A stretch of 64,000 bases of DNA. It comes from Solidesulfovibrio fructosivorans JJ] (GTDB lineage: Bacteria > Desulfobacterota > Desulfovibrionia > Desulfovibrionales > Desulfovibrionaceae). The stretch's first letter is position 1. Each line of letters begins with the position of its first letter. The notes under the pieces are model-generated. The model saw only the letters and a program-made list of their open reading frames with translations, searched no databases and was not told where the DNA came from. The DNA lies in NCBI RefSeq assembly GCF_000179555.1, contig NZ_AECZ01000002.1, positions 1 to 64,000 on the forward strand. The letters are read 5' to 3'. Below, one piece after another: positions 7,474-16,574 of this stretch. Position numbers and translations under genes: made by a program.

Positions 7474-8964
7474 TTGAGAAAAAAAGTACAATTGCCGGCT
7501 GACCCTGTGGCCCGCAACCTCGACGCCATCCTCGACAGCATCGAGGACGGCGTGCTCATCACCGACCACGAAGGGTACGCCCTCAAGGTCAACGCCGCCT
7601 ACGAGCAACTCACCGGCATGACCAAGCCCGAACTCGTCGGCAAAAACGTCGAGGAGCTCAAAAAAGCCGGGCTGTTCAACATCGCGCCCATCACCCCCGA
7701 GATCGTGGCCACCGGCCGCCCGGCCTCCTCCATCCAGGTCACGCGCGACAACCGGTCCATGACCATCGACGGCAAGCCGGTGCGCGACCCGGACGGCAAG
7801 GTGAGCCTGGTCGTGCTCTACGCCCGGGACATCACGCTCATGGCCCGCATGCGCGAGCGCATCTCGCGCCAGCAGGAGCTGATCGAGACCTACCAGCACC
7901 AGATGGATTTCTTCATCCGCGAGGGTGGGGGCATCACCAACTTCATCGCCGAGAATTCGTCCATGAAGCGGCTGATGGACCTGCTGCGGCGGGTGGCGGC
8001 CACGGACGCCGTGGCGTTGGTGCTCGGCGAGACGGGGGTGGGCAAGGAGCTTTTCGCCCGCATGATCCACGAGGCGAGCCCCCGGCGCGACAAGCCGTTC
8101 GTCAAGGTGGACTGCGCCTCGATCCCGGAAAATCTCATCGAATCCGAGCTGTTCGGCTATGCCCCGGGCGCCTTTACCGGCGCGCATCCCAAGGGGCGGG
8201 TGGGCTTTTTCGAGATGGCCGAGGCCGGGACGATCTTTCTCGACGAGATCGGCGAGATGCCGCTTCTGCTCCAATCCAAGCTTTTGCGCGTGTTGCAGGA
8301 CCGCGAGGTGATGCCGGTCGGCTCGAGCAAGGCGCGCAAGATCAACGTGCGGGTCATCGCGGCCACCAACCGCAACCTCGAGGCCGAGGCCCGCATGGGC
8401 ACGTTTCGCAGCGACCTTTTTTTCCGGCTGCGGGTGGCGGTGCTGGAAATCCCGCCGCTTCGCGACCGGCCGGACGACATCCTGCCCCTGGCCCGGCTTT
8501 TTCTCCAGCGCTTCGGCTCGCGCTACCGCAAGCGGGCCACGTTGTCCCTCGAGGCCGAGCGGGTGCTGGCCCATTACAACTGGCCGGGCAACGTGCGCGA
8601 GCTGGAAAACCTGATCGAGGGGCTGGTCATCACTTGCGACAGCGAGATCACGGCCGACGACCTGCCGACCCCCATGCGGATCAAGGAATGCCTGCTGCCG
8701 GCGGCGGCGACCGGCGGACCGGTGGTGCCGGCGGCGGCCATGGGCGGCCCGGACGTGCCCGTGCCGGTCGAGGTCCCCACCGGATCGGCCGTGGCCGTGC
8801 CCATGGACTGGGAGCGTCCTTATAAGGAAGTGCTGGCCGTCTTCGAACGCGACTACCTGGAGCGGGCCATCGACCACTTCGGCTCGGTCAACGAGGCGGC
8901 CAAACGCCTCGGCCTCGACCGCACGACCATTTTTCGCAAAATGAAGAAGGCTTGCGGCGAGTAG
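7474..8964 (+). CDS. PAS-domain sigma-54-dependent transcriptional activator
   Basis: 496 residues in the order PAS sensor (about 10-130), AAA+ central domain (about 155-395) and Fis-type helix-turn-helix (about 455-495). The Walker A GETGVGKE (185-192), the sigma-54 contact loop GAFTGA (232-237) and Walker [10 protein letters not shown] (253-261) are all intact. There is no receiver domain, so a small ligand or redox signal is probably read by the PAS domain. An Ala/Pro/Gly/Val-rich linker of about 50 residues precedes the DNA-binding helix pair. The start is TTG at 7474, the only standard start before the PAS domain. It is divergent from the IscU-like gene with its -24/-12 promoter, which is the probable target. 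Confidence 0.92.
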   Translation: MRKKVQLPADPVARNLDAILDSIEDGVLITDHEGYALKVNAAYEQLTGMTKPELVGKNVEELKKAGLFNIAPITPEIVATGRPASSIQVTRDNRSMTIDGKPVRDPDGKVSLVVLYARDITLMARMRERISRQQELIETYQHQMDFFIREGGGITNFIAENSSMKRLMDLLRRVAATDAVALVLGETGVGKELFARMIHEASPRRDKPFVKVDCASIPENLIESELFGYAPGAFTGAHPKGRVGFFEMAEAGTIFLDEIGEMPLLLQSKLLRVLQDREVMPVGSSKARKINVRVIAATNRNLEAEARMGTFRSDLFFRLRVAVLEIPPLRDRPDDILPLARLFLQRFGSRYRKRATLSLEAERVLAHYNWPGNVRELENLIEGLVITCDSEITADDLPTPMRIKECLLPAAATGGPVVPAAAMGGPDVPVPVEVPTGSAVAVPMDWERPYKEVLAVFERDYLERAIDHFGSVNEAAKRLGLDRTTIFRKMKKACGE

Positions 8965-9026
8965 GGCGGGGCGATCCGGGAGGAGGTCCTCGCCGTGGAC
9001 GCCGTCCCGTTGGCTACGCCGCCGCG

Positions 9027-10625
9027 TTAGCGCTGCTGGGAAAAGGGCGCGCGCGGCACCGCGCCAAGGCCGAAGAGGTGCAAAACGACCACCACGAACA
9101 GCGCCCCGATGGCCCGCCGCATGGCCGTCAGCCGGGCCTCGCGGTAGGCGCTCATGATCCGCGGCGTATCCTGGGCTGGTATCGCGTGCTTCACCAGAAG
9201 CGCTTCAAAATCGTGGTCGGATTGCAGCTGATACATCTTCACCCGCTGGGCTTCCCGCTTCAGGGCCGGGGTGATCGGCAATTGCTCGATGTTGTATTTG
9301 AAGGCGCCGCTTAAGGAGAAAAGAAGCACCATGCCGATCACGGCGACGCCCAGGGCCTGCCCCACGTTGCGCGTCGAGGCCTGTATGCCGCCCGATTGGG
9401 CGGCGTCGCGGGCATTGACCGCCTGGGCGATGATCATGGAGGACTGGGAGGCGACAAAGCCTTGTCCCGCTCCGAGCAAGAAGAGTCCGACGATGAACCA
9501 GTCGTTTATTCCCTTGATATTCACGCCGATCCACAGGCAGAGACAGCCGAGCCCGGTGATGACGATGCCGCTTTTGCAAATGCTGTGCGGCGAGATGTTG
9601 TAGCACAGCTTCGGGATGCCCATCGAAAACAAAATCATCGGCACGGCCATGGCGATGGTGAGCAGGCCCGAGGCGGTGGGCGTATAGCCGGCGACCAGCT
9701 GCGCCCAGGTGACCACCAGAAATCCCACCGTGCCGAAGCAGATGTACAGATAGCTGGTCAAAAGCAGGCCGTCGCGGACCTGGCTGGTGCTGGTATAGGA
9801 CGAGGGAAGCAGGCACGACTGGTACCGCTTTTCGACATTTCTTTCGAAAAAATACAGCCAGACCAGAAACACCCCCCCGGCCAACACGACGAGCAGGGCC
9901 GGCGACATGCCGAAGACGACAAAGGGCGCGTAGATCGGACGGATCATCCCCCAGACCGAGATTTGCGTGATGCCGTAGATCAGGCCGAGCAGTCCCACGG
10001 CCGCCAGAATCGCCCCACGGTAATCGAGCCTGATCCCGGAATCGGATTTTTTATCCTCCGGGAGGATGACCTGGGCGAGGAGCGCCTCCACGGCGAAGTA
10101 GGCGGCGAGTCCCGCGAAGGCCCAGCGCCAGCCCGCCCCGCTGATGACGTATCCGGCCAGGGGGGGGATGAGAATCGAGGAGAGTCCGGTGGCCGCCCCC
10201 ATGCTGCCGAAGGCCAGCGCCCGATCCTTGCCTTCATAGAGCACGACGCAAAGTCCCAGTATCGAGGGCACAAGCAACGCCGCGCCAAGGCCGCACAACA
10301 CCCTGCTGACCCAGCAAAGAAAAACCATATTGGGCGCGAGGGCGAGAGAGATTTCGCCAACGACCAATATGACTGAACCGATGATGTAATTCTTCTTCCA
10401 GCCGATGGCCAAGCCAAGCATGCCGCCGAACATCATCAGCGCCCCGGTGACGAGCGAATAGATGATATTGGCCAGCTGGATCTGGTTCATTGTCGCCTGG
10501 AACGATCCGATCAAGGCGTTCGTGATCAGGTTCATTGTGGAATTGTCGCCGCAGGTTCCTATTTGAGCCACCATAAGCATGGCCAGCGAACCATACTTGG
10601 CAAATGAAGCGTTCGTATTCTTCAT
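9027..10625 (-). CDS. 14-TM MFS drug/metabolite efflux transporter (DHA2-like)
   Basis: 532 residues with about 14 hydrophobic segments, as in the DHA2 (EmrB/QacA) branch of the major facilitator superfamily. Features include GWKKNYIIGS after helix 2 and the long VLCGLGAALLVPSILGL helix resembling motif C regions. Such proteins export small molecules by proton antiport. The ATG at 10625 has AAAGGA upstream. It follows the radical SAM-ArsM fusion gene on the same strand, and a 9-bp palindrome about 90 bases upstream of the start may be an operator. The substrate is unknown; an organoarsenical or a product of the neighbouring enzyme is one possibility. Confidence 0.85.
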   Translation of the reverse strand: MKNTNASFAKYGSLAMLMVAQIGTCGDNSTMNLITNALIGSFQATMNQIQLANIIYSLVTGALMMFGGMLGLAIGWKKNYIIGSVILVVGEISLALAPNMVFLCWVSRVLCGLGAALLVPSILGLCVVLYEGKDRALAFGSMGAATGLSSILIPPLAGYVISGAGWRWAFAGLAAYFAVEALLAQVILPEDKKSDSGIRLDYRGAILAAVGLLGLIYGITQISVWGMIRPIYAPFVVFGMSPALLVVLAGGVFLVWLYFFERNVEKRYQSCLLPSSYTSTSQVRDGLLLTSYLYICFGTVGFLVVTWAQLVAGYTPTASGLLTIAMAVPMILFSMGIPKLCYNISPHSICKSGIVITGLGCLCLWIGVNIKGINDWFIVGLFLLGAGQGFVASQSSMIIAQAVNARDAAQSGGIQASTRNVGQALGVAVIGMVLLFSLSGAFKYNIEQLPITPALKREAQRVKMYQLQSDHDFEALLVKHAIPAQDTPRIMSAYREARLTAMRRAIGALFVVVVLHLFGLGAVPRAPFSQQR

Positions 10626-10710
10626 GACTCGAATCCTTTCGGACAGCGGGTGGTTTCAGACGACAATTATTGGAACTCGGCGCGGGGTCGCCGGAGAAAC
10701 GAGTATGGAC

Positions 10711-10734
10711 ATAAAGTGCTGTAACGCACTTTAT
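10711..10734. promoter_or_regulatory. Operator-like palindrome upstream of the MFS gene
   Basis: ATAAAGTGC (10711-10719), a six-base spacer and its exact complement GCACTTTAT (10726-10734). It sits 86-109 bases before the MFS start codon, a typical position for a dimeric repressor site. No regulator gene is adjacent. Confidence 0.5.
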
Positions 10735-10778
10735 TCCCGAATTCCATCGCAAAGGTGGCCAGGGATAGTTGTGAGACG

Positions 10779-10829
10779 CTTTTAATCGTGACGGTCTGCT
10801 TGGGAGTAACAGCCCGTCACGATTAAAAG
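10779..10829. repeat. Long perfect inverted repeat
   Basis: CTTTTAATCGTGACGG (10779-10794) and its exact complement (10814-10829) with a 19-base loop. It lies between the radical SAM-ArsM gene and the MFS gene. There is no T-run after the stem on either strand, so it is not a standard terminator. Confidence 0.7.
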
Positions 10830-10847
10830 TCTTTGGAAAGGGGGGCC

Positions 10848-10883
10848 GGGGGGAGTACCTTTCCGCAAGAAAGGTTTCCCCCC
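10848..10883. repeat. Hairpin repeat, family D, copy 2
   Basis: An imperfect stem with a G6 arm and ACCTTTC/GAAAGGT top, related to the copy at 1-50. It sits just after the stop codon of the minus-strand fusion gene at 10900, so it may attenuate or end that transcript. Confidence 0.6.
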
Positions 10884-10899
10884 GGTCGCATCCCGCCCC

Positions 10900-13293
10900 C
10901 TATTGCTGTGCCGGCGGGGCGAGGTTGAATTCGGCGAGTCTGTCGTGGGTGGGGAGCTTTTGCAGCAGCGCGGCGACTTCCTCCGACGGTTCGGCCGGCG
11001 TGCCGCAGCCGCAGGAATTGGTCCCGGCGTCGAATTCCGGATTGGCGATGCGGCCCGCCTCGTCCAACACGAAAATCGCCTCCGCGCGCCGGTCTTCCTC
11101 ATGGAGCGCGATTTCCTTCACCTCGCCCGCCCGCAACACCTCGCCCGAGGCCGTGACGATGGCCCTAAACGGCCCCCGGTAGAGCACCTTGCGCCGCACG
11201 GGCGCGGGCTGCGGCTTTCGCGCCACCACCGTGACCGAGTAGAACTGGTGGTCCTGCACCACGCGATACGGGAAGCGCCGCAGAAAGCGGATGCCGACGA
11301 ACCCGGATTCCTCCAGGATGGCGACGAGGTCCTTTTGCGTCAGCGTCCCGGAGATGCACTCGCCGCGAAGCGTCGGGTCGTTGCAGATGGCGGCCGTGGC
11401 CGGTGTTTCCGTGGCCACGTCGGAAAAGACGATGCGCCCGCCGGGCTTCAAGATGCGGAAAATCTCGGCGTAGAGCCGGCGCTTTCGCGTGGAGAGGTTG
11501 AGCACGCAGTTGGACGTCACGCAATCGGCCGTGGCGTCGGCAAGGGGCATGGCCTCCAGGTAGCCCTGGAAAAAGACCGCGTTGGCATAGCCCAGAACCT
11601 CGGCCGTGGCCCCCGCCGCCGTGCGCGCCCGGGCCAGCATGGCCGGCAGCATGTCCAGGCCGATGACCCGGCCTTTCGCGCCCACCTTTTTGGCGGCGAT
11701 CAGGCATTCCACCCCGGCCCCGCAGCCGAGGTCCACCATGGTCTCGCCAGGGGAGAGCCCGGCGTCGGCGATGGGCGAGCCGCAGCCGTAGCCACGCACC
11801 CGGTAGCGCTCGGGGATATGCTCCACCATGTCCAGCGGATAGTGGACCGGGTTGACGATGTCGCCTTTTTCCACCGCCGCCGCCTCGGTGTAGAAAGCCT
11901 TGATCTGCGACAGGCTGCCGGCGTCGGCGATGGACAGCAGGCAGTTGGTGTGGGCCAGGGCCACCTCGCCGTGGGCATGGCAGCTTTCGTGCATCTCGCC
12001 CATCTTGAGCGCAAGCCCCGGCCGCCCGGCGGGCAGTCGCGGGGAAACGACCCGGGATTCGCGCGCGATCATCCAGGTGGCCAACCGCTCGAGCAGCGGC
12101 TGATAGGGATCATGGCCCGAAAACGTGCCGCTGTGCCGGTAGGAGTGGTCCGGGTCGCCGCCGCCGAGAATGAAGCGCCAGGGCGCGTCGGACGCGGCGC
12201 AGGTGGCCTCGCGCAGGCCGGCCAGCACCGGGCTGCCCCTCCAGGCCGCTTCCAGGCCGCCGGCCGCGTCGCTTATGGGCGTGGCCAGGGCGTCCACGCC
12301 GATGAGCGCCGGGCTGGGGTAGAGCTTGTCGTCCGGCCCCACGGCCACGGACGTGTAGCCGGCGGTGGTGCCGTCGTGGCGCGTGCCGACCGGGGCGAAG
12401 ACCTGGGTGGCCAGGGCTTCGAGATTGTCGATGCCAAGCCCCCGGGCTTCGGCCTGCTCGGCCGCGGCGACCACGCTGCGGTAGAGCGCGTCCAGGTCCG
12501 GCTGGTCGTCGTGTTCCGCCCGGCCCACGGTGAAATGCCACATGAGATGGAGCCCGGCCGCGCCGACGTCCGCCGCCACGGTAACGACCCCCGGCAAGTC
12601 GGCCAGGTTGTCGCGCGTGGGGCAAAAGGAGAGCGTCACGCCGTAGCCGAGGGCGCGGGCCGCGCGGACATCGGCCAGAAGGCGGGTGAACGCGCCGGCG
12701 CCGCGCAGCGCGTCGTGGCGCGCCTGCAAGCCGTCGCAGCTCACCTGGAAATGGAGCCGCTCCCGGGGCCAGCGGGCAAGGCCCGGGGTGGCGTCGCCAA
12801 ATCCCGTGCCGTTGGTGAGCACCACCACATGGGCGGCCGGATCGGCCAGGGCGGCGTCGAGGATGGCCTCGAAGCCGGGGTGGAGAAACGGTTCGCCGCC
12901 GGTCAGCGCGAACACCCGGCAGCCGAGGGCCCTGGCCTGGGCGATGCGCGAAAGCGCCGTCGCCGTGGACAACTCGCGGGTCGCGGCCGGGCCGGAGCAG
13001 AAAAGGCAGTGGCGGCAGGCCAGATTGCACCGGTCCGTGACGTGGAGCCACAGTTCGGCCAGTCCGGTCAGGGGCAGGGCGGCGGCCCGGCCGGCATAGG
13101 GCGCGGGCGGGTTGTCGGGCAGGCGTTCCAGGAAAATAGATGCTTCAATGTCGGGGCGCAGGCCGTCTCCGGCCGCCAGCAAGGCGGCGTCTCCGGCGGC
13201 ATTGGGCACAAACCAGTCCGGCGCGTCGGGGCGCAGGTAGATTGCGGCGTCATCATGGGCAATCCTGGTCCAAAGCGCGGCATCAAACGGCAT
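10900..13293 (-). CDS. Radical SAM - ArsM-type methyltransferase fusion protein
   Basis: 797 residues. The N-terminal half is a radical SAM enzyme: CNLACRHC gives Cys89, Cys93 and Cys96 for the 4Fe-4S cluster (with Cys99 next to it), followed by LTGGEPFLHPGF. From about residue 485 the chain matches arsenite S-adenosylmethionine methyltransferase: VDLGCGAG is the SAM site, and GYGCGSP (Cys504), SNCVLNL (Cys596) and GECISG (Cys646) align with the three arsenic-binding cysteines, 92 and 50 residues apart. A Cys-rich tail SCGCG ends the ArsM-like part. The start at 13293 follows a GAGGG motif. Radical SAM plus ArsM enzymes are known partners in organoarsenical biosynthesis (ArsM-ArsS, ArsM-ArsL); their fusion here, next to an exporter, suggests a related pathway but not a product. 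Confidence 0.85.
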   Translation of the reverse strand: MPFDAALWTRIAHDDAAIYLRPDAPDWFVPNAAGDAALLAAGDGLRPDIEASIFLERLPDNPPAPYAGRAAALPLTGLAELWLHVTDRCNLACRHCLFCSGPAATRELSTATALSRIAQARALGCRVFALTGGEPFLHPGFEAILDAALADPAAHVVVLTNGTGFGDATPGLARWPRERLHFQVSCDGLQARHDALRGAGAFTRLLADVRAARALGYGVTLSFCPTRDNLADLPGVVTVAADVGAAGLHLMWHFTVGRAEHDDQPDLDALYRSVVAAAEQAEARGLGIDNLEALATQVFAPVGTRHDGTTAGYTSVAVGPDDKLYPSPALIGVDALATPISDAAGGLEAAWRGSPVLAGLREATCAASDAPWRFILGGGDPDHSYRHSGTFSGHDPYQPLLERLATWMIARESRVVSPRLPAGRPGLALKMGEMHESCHAHGEVALAHTNCLLSIADAGSLSQIKAFYTEAAAVEKGDIVNPVHYPLDMVEHIPERYRVRGYGCGSPIADAGLSPGETMVDLGCGAGVECLIAAKKVGAKGRVIGLDMLPAMLARARTAAGATAEVLGYANAVFFQGYLEAMPLADATADCVTSNCVLNLSTRKRRLYAEIFRILKPGGRIVFSDVATETPATAAICNDPTLRGECISGTLTQKDLVAILEESGFVGIRFLRRFPYRVVQDHQFYSVTVVARKPQPAPVRRKVLYRGPFRAIVTASGEVLRAGEVKEIALHEEDRRAEAIFVLDEAGRIANPEFDAGTNSCGCGTPAEPSEEVAALLQKLPTHDRLAEFNLAPPAQQ

Positions 13294-13526
13294 AACATCC
13301 CTCGTTTGTAGACGATTTTGGTGTTGTGCACGGAGAAACCCGGCAGGAACTGCGATACGGCCTCATAAGGTAGCCCATGCGTCATATCGAGACAAGGGAA
13401 GCGCCGCAACGAAAGTTGTCACAGTAACCGAGATTGTGTTGGTGACGCCAATATTCTATGGCATGGTGCGTCGCCCGACGCATGTGACCCGCAAAATCAG
13501 CGACCGCCGAAAAACCAGGAGCCTGC

Positions 13527-14699
13527 TTGCCTTCCCTTCTTTCCCTCGCCAAACCGCCCCTCGGCCCCGTGCGTGATCCCATCGACCCGGATGTCTCCGC
13601 GCGCATCGACGTGTTGCGCGCCATCCTCATCGGCCTGATCGTGCTGTGCCACGGCGGCCGGTGGATCGGCGGCAGCGTGCCTCTCGCCTCGCCCGTCGTC
13701 ACCTTCGTCCTGGCCATGATCAACCAGGGCTTGGACTGCGCGGTCATTCCGCTTTTTTTCGCCATCTCGGGTTTTCTGCTTTTGCGCAAGCTCGAGGCGA
13801 CGCCCGCGGCCTATGGCCGGTTGTTGCGCGGCAAGGTCATCGCCATCGGCGTGCCGCTGCTTATTTTCAACGGCATCTGGATCGCCTGGCTGCTGGGCGT
13901 TGGCAGCATTCCGTTTTTCGCTTCCAAAAGCTTCGTTCTCAACGCCGGCATTGTGCAAAAGCTTCTCGGCATCGGCACGCCGCCGCTCAACTATCCGTTG
14001 TGGTTCTTGCGCGACTTGCTTTTTGTCTTTGCGGCCACCCCCCTGTTTTTGGTGTTTTTCCGCTGGCTGCCCCTGGGGGGGCTGGTGTTGCTCGGGCTTT
14101 GGTGGTTTCTGGGCGCGCCGGACCAGGATTACTCCCTGCCGGGGTTTTTCTTCGCCTTTTACGCCGGCGGGCTTTTGGTCAGGATGCGGGTCAACCTGCG
14201 CGATACGGCCGGTTGGGACAGGTATGTGCTGCCTCTGTTCGCCGGTTTTCTCGTCGTGCTCGGATTGCAGCCGTGGCTTGGGCTCGATGCGCCTGCCCAG
14301 GCGGGCCTCAACAAGGCGTACCAAATCGTGGGCGTGGCCGCGTTCTGGTGCATCTCGCGCCAGCGGTGGGTCAAGGGCAGCCGGATGCTGCACCGCATGG
14401 CGGCCATGAGCTTTTTCGTGTTCCTCACCCATGAGCCCACGGTGTCCGTCTCGCAGGCCTTGCTCATGCGGGTGTGGCAACCCGCCTCCACACTGGGCCA
14501 GCTTGTCGCCTATCCCGCGGTCGGGCTTGCGGCCATTGTGGGGCTTTCGCTGCTCGGCTGGGGGCTGGCGCTGTATGTGCCGAGGCTTTTTTCGGTGTTG
14601 ACCGGCGCGCCGTTGCGGCTGCGTTTCGCCAAGCCTTCGCCTGAGCCGCGTGTACGGGCTGGCGACGGCCCCGCCGCCAGCGAACCGGCGAAGCGGTAG
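13527..14699 (+). CDS. Membrane acyltransferase, family 3
   Basis: 390 residues with about ten hydrophobic helices. The family signature at the N-terminus is present: RIDVLRAILIGLIVLCHGGRW, including the catalytic-site histidine, then IPLFFAISGFLLLRK. These enzymes O-acylate sugars or lipids at the cytoplasmic membrane; the acceptor is unknown. The TTG start at 13527 is supported by AGGAG at 13517-13521 and by the position of the first helix. The C-terminal 30 residues are polar and probably cytoplasmic. Confidence 0.85.
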   Translation: MPSLLSLAKPPLGPVRDPIDPDVSARIDVLRAILIGLIVLCHGGRWIGGSVPLASPVVTFVLAMINQGLDCAVIPLFFAISGFLLLRKLEATPAAYGRLLRGKVIAIGVPLLIFNGIWIAWLLGVGSIPFFASKSFVLNAGIVQKLLGIGTPPLNYPLWFLRDLLFVFAATPLFLVFFRWLPLGGLVLLGLWWFLGAPDQDYSLPGFFFAFYAGGLLVRMRVNLRDTAGWDRYVLPLFAGFLVVLGLQPWLGLDAPAQAGLNKAYQIVGVAAFWCISRQRWVKGSRMLHRMAAMSFFVFLTHEPTVSVSQALLMRVWQPASTLGQLVAYPAVGLAAIVGLSLLGWGLALYVPRLFSVLTGAPLRLRFAKPSPEPRVRAGDGPAASEPAKR

Positions 14700-14771
14700 T
14701 CCGGGCGCGCAACTTCCCTTTCCCGCCGGAGCGTTTTGCCAAACGGCTCCATCCTGGTTTACAGGCTGGGT

Positions 14772-15857
14772 ATGACGAAAACCAGCCTGTTTCCGCGTTG
14801 GACGGTGGCGGCTCCGGTCGTTGCCTGGGCGCTTTTGGCCGGGGTGCTGCTTGGCCTTGGCGGCTCCGTCTATGCCGCTGTGCTCATGGCCGGGCTTTTG
14901 TGGAGCGTCTTTGCCGGCGTGCACCATGCCGAGGTCGTGGCCCATCGGGTGGGTGAGCCGTTCGGGTCCCTGGTGCTGGCCGTTGCGGTCACCATCATCG
15001 AGGTGGCGCTCATCGTTTCGCTCATGGTGGCCGGGGGGCCTGAGGCCTCGGGGCTGGCGCGGGACACGGTGTTCGCGGCGGTGATGATCATTTTAAACGC
15101 CATTGTCGGCTTGTGCCTGCTCGAGGGCGGGGTGTTGCACAAGGAGCAGGTCTTTCGCGCCGACGGCGTGCGGGCCGCGCTGACGACGCTCGTCGCCATC
15201 TCCGTTTTGACGCTGATTTTGCCCAACTACACCACGAGCGTGCCCGGCCCGGTCTACAGCAAGGCGCAGCTCGTTTTTATCGCCATTGTCTCGGCGATCC
15301 TCTACGGCACCTTTCTGCTGGTCCAGAATGTGCGGCACCGCTGCTATTTTCTGGCCGAGGGCGATGGCGCGGGCGATGACGTCCATGCCGCGCCGCCGTC
15401 CACGCGAGGCGCGTTTTTCGCCGCCGGGCTGCTTCTCGGATGTCTGGGGGCGGTGGTGCTTTTGGCCAAGGCGCTGGCCCCGACCCTGGAGGCGGTGACG
15501 GAGGCCATCGGCGCGCCCACGTCTTTCGTCGGCGTGATCATCGCGGCCATCGTGCTGCTGCCCGAGGGCACGGCGGCGGTGCGGGCGGCGCACTGCAACC
15601 GGTTGCAGACGAGCCTCAACCTGGCGCTGGGGTCGGCGTTGGCCAGCATCGGCCTGACGATTCCGGCCGTGGCCCTGGTGTCGCTCGTCACCGGCATGCC
15701 GCTGTCGCTCGGCATCGACATGAAGGCGACGGTGCTTTTCATCTTGTCGCTTTTCGTTTCGGTGCTGTCCCTCGGCACCGGGCGCACCACGATTTTGCAG
15801 GGCGCGGTGCTGCTGGTGATTTTCGGGGTCTACGTGCTGACGGCGATTGTTCCGTAA
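14772..15857 (+). CDS. chaA: ChaA-type calcium/sodium:proton antiporter
   Basis: About 361 residues, eleven hydrophobic segments and two internally homologous halves. The repeat regions AVAVTIIEVALIVSLM with downstream ILNAIVGLCLLEGG, and IIAAIVLLPEGTAAVRAA with NLALGSALASIGLTIP, are the alpha-repeats of the CaCA superfamily with the cation-binding glutamates. It would export Ca2+ or Na+ in exchange for protons. ATG at 14772 was preferred over TTG at 14736 because the protein there matches the usual short N-terminus, although neither has a strong Shine-Dalgarno. It lies 72 bases after the acyltransferase. Confidence 0.85.
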   Translation: MTKTSLFPRWTVAAPVVAWALLAGVLLGLGGSVYAAVLMAGLLWSVFAGVHHAEVVAHRVGEPFGSLVLAVAVTIIEVALIVSLMVAGGPEASGLARDTVFAAVMIILNAIVGLCLLEGGVLHKEQVFRADGVRAALTTLVAISVLTLILPNYTTSVPGPVYSKAQLVFIAIVSAILYGTFLLVQNVRHRCYFLAEGDGAGDDVHAAPPSTRGAFFAAGLLLGCLGAVVLLAKALAPTLEAVTEAIGAPTSFVGVIIAAIVLLPEGTAAVRAAHCNRLQTSLNLALGSALASIGLTIPAVALVSLVTGMPLSLGIDMKATVLFILSLFVSVLSLGTGRTTILQGAVLLVIFGVYVLTAIVP

Positions 15858-15948
15858 GGGCGGGGAGATCAAGCTGTCTGAGGGTATCTGCTTAGAATAG
15901 CATGAGAAAATGTGAGGCTATTTGCAAAGGGATTGCAGAGCCCCCCTT

Positions 15949-16557
15949 CTATTTGATGGTTGCTCGTGCGTGATGCGTGCCGTGCTTTTTCCAATTGCGA
16001 GGTATCTTAAAGAGAGGATTTCGTAATACAACTTTATAAGTATTTTGCCTTATAGCCCTCTCACCAATTTCACCGAAAATAGAAGATTGATTTTTCTCTC
16101 CTGATTTTCCGGAATTTATGTTAAGATTATGATCTTTAGATAATGGTATAGAACACTTGCTGTCACAAGGTGTAGAGTTTTCTAGGCAAGTATCAGTGGC
16201 ATTGCCTTGTTGGTAGACATACTTTCCAATGTAACTTCCAAGTGTGTAGAGTTCGAAAAGAAAAAGAAGTTTCATGACAGTCCAGACGCTGTTGCTTATT
16301 GCAGTTGCGTATAAGACAGAAAATAGCATGATGTGTAATGATTTGTATTGAGTGAAAAAAGCGTAGTGAGCTTTATATTTCCACTCTATAGCAGTAGTTG
16401 CCGCTGAGATTAGAATTAAATGGCAAGAAATAATATATAAGAAGTCTGGCAATAGGTGTTCATTCTTGATAAGTTCTTCTGGTAGTAATAAGAGTATCCA
16501 GGATGTGGCGATTGTTGCAGGAATAACTAGACCAGAAGAAAGGCCAAAAAGATGGAT
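15949..16557 (-). CDS. Unknown membrane protein with non-standard start codon
   Basis: The frame is open up to 16608. The stop of the upstream gene is followed directly by GGGGAGGTGA (16565-16574 on the minus strand), a nearly perfect Shine-Dalgarno, yet no ATG, GTG or TTG follows at the right distance. The first in-frame candidates are CTC at 16560 and ATC at 16557; the next standard start is TTG at 16452, which has no Shine-Dalgarno and would delete the first hydrophobic helix (LFGLSSGLVIPATIATSWIL). From 16557 the protein has about 202 residues, three hydrophobic segments and a polar tail with three clustered cysteines (CLENSTPCDSKC). A mutated start making it a pseudogene is possible. It is not recognised. 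Confidence 0.5.
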   Translation of the reverse strand: MHLFGLSSGLVIPATIATSWILLLLPEELIKNEHLLPDFLYIISCHLILISAATTAIEWKYKAHYAFFTQYKSLHIMLFSVLYATAISNSVWTVMKLLFLFELYTLGSYIGKYVYQQGNATDTCLENSTPCDSKCSIPLSKDHNLNINSGKSGEKNQSSIFGEIGERAIRQNTYKVVLRNPLFKIPRNWKKHGTHHARATIK

Positions 16558-16574
16558 GAGACTGTCACCTCCCC

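Noticed and set aside
10779-10829. Integron attC or attachment site
   Set aside because: The inverted repeat is perfect and lacks the conserved core sites of attC; no integrase is near.
10903-13311. Long plus-strand frame of about 800 codons opposite the radical SAM-ArsM fusion
   Set aside because: Antisense shadow; composition is His/Arg/Gly-rich without domains, while the minus strand has clear catalytic motifs.
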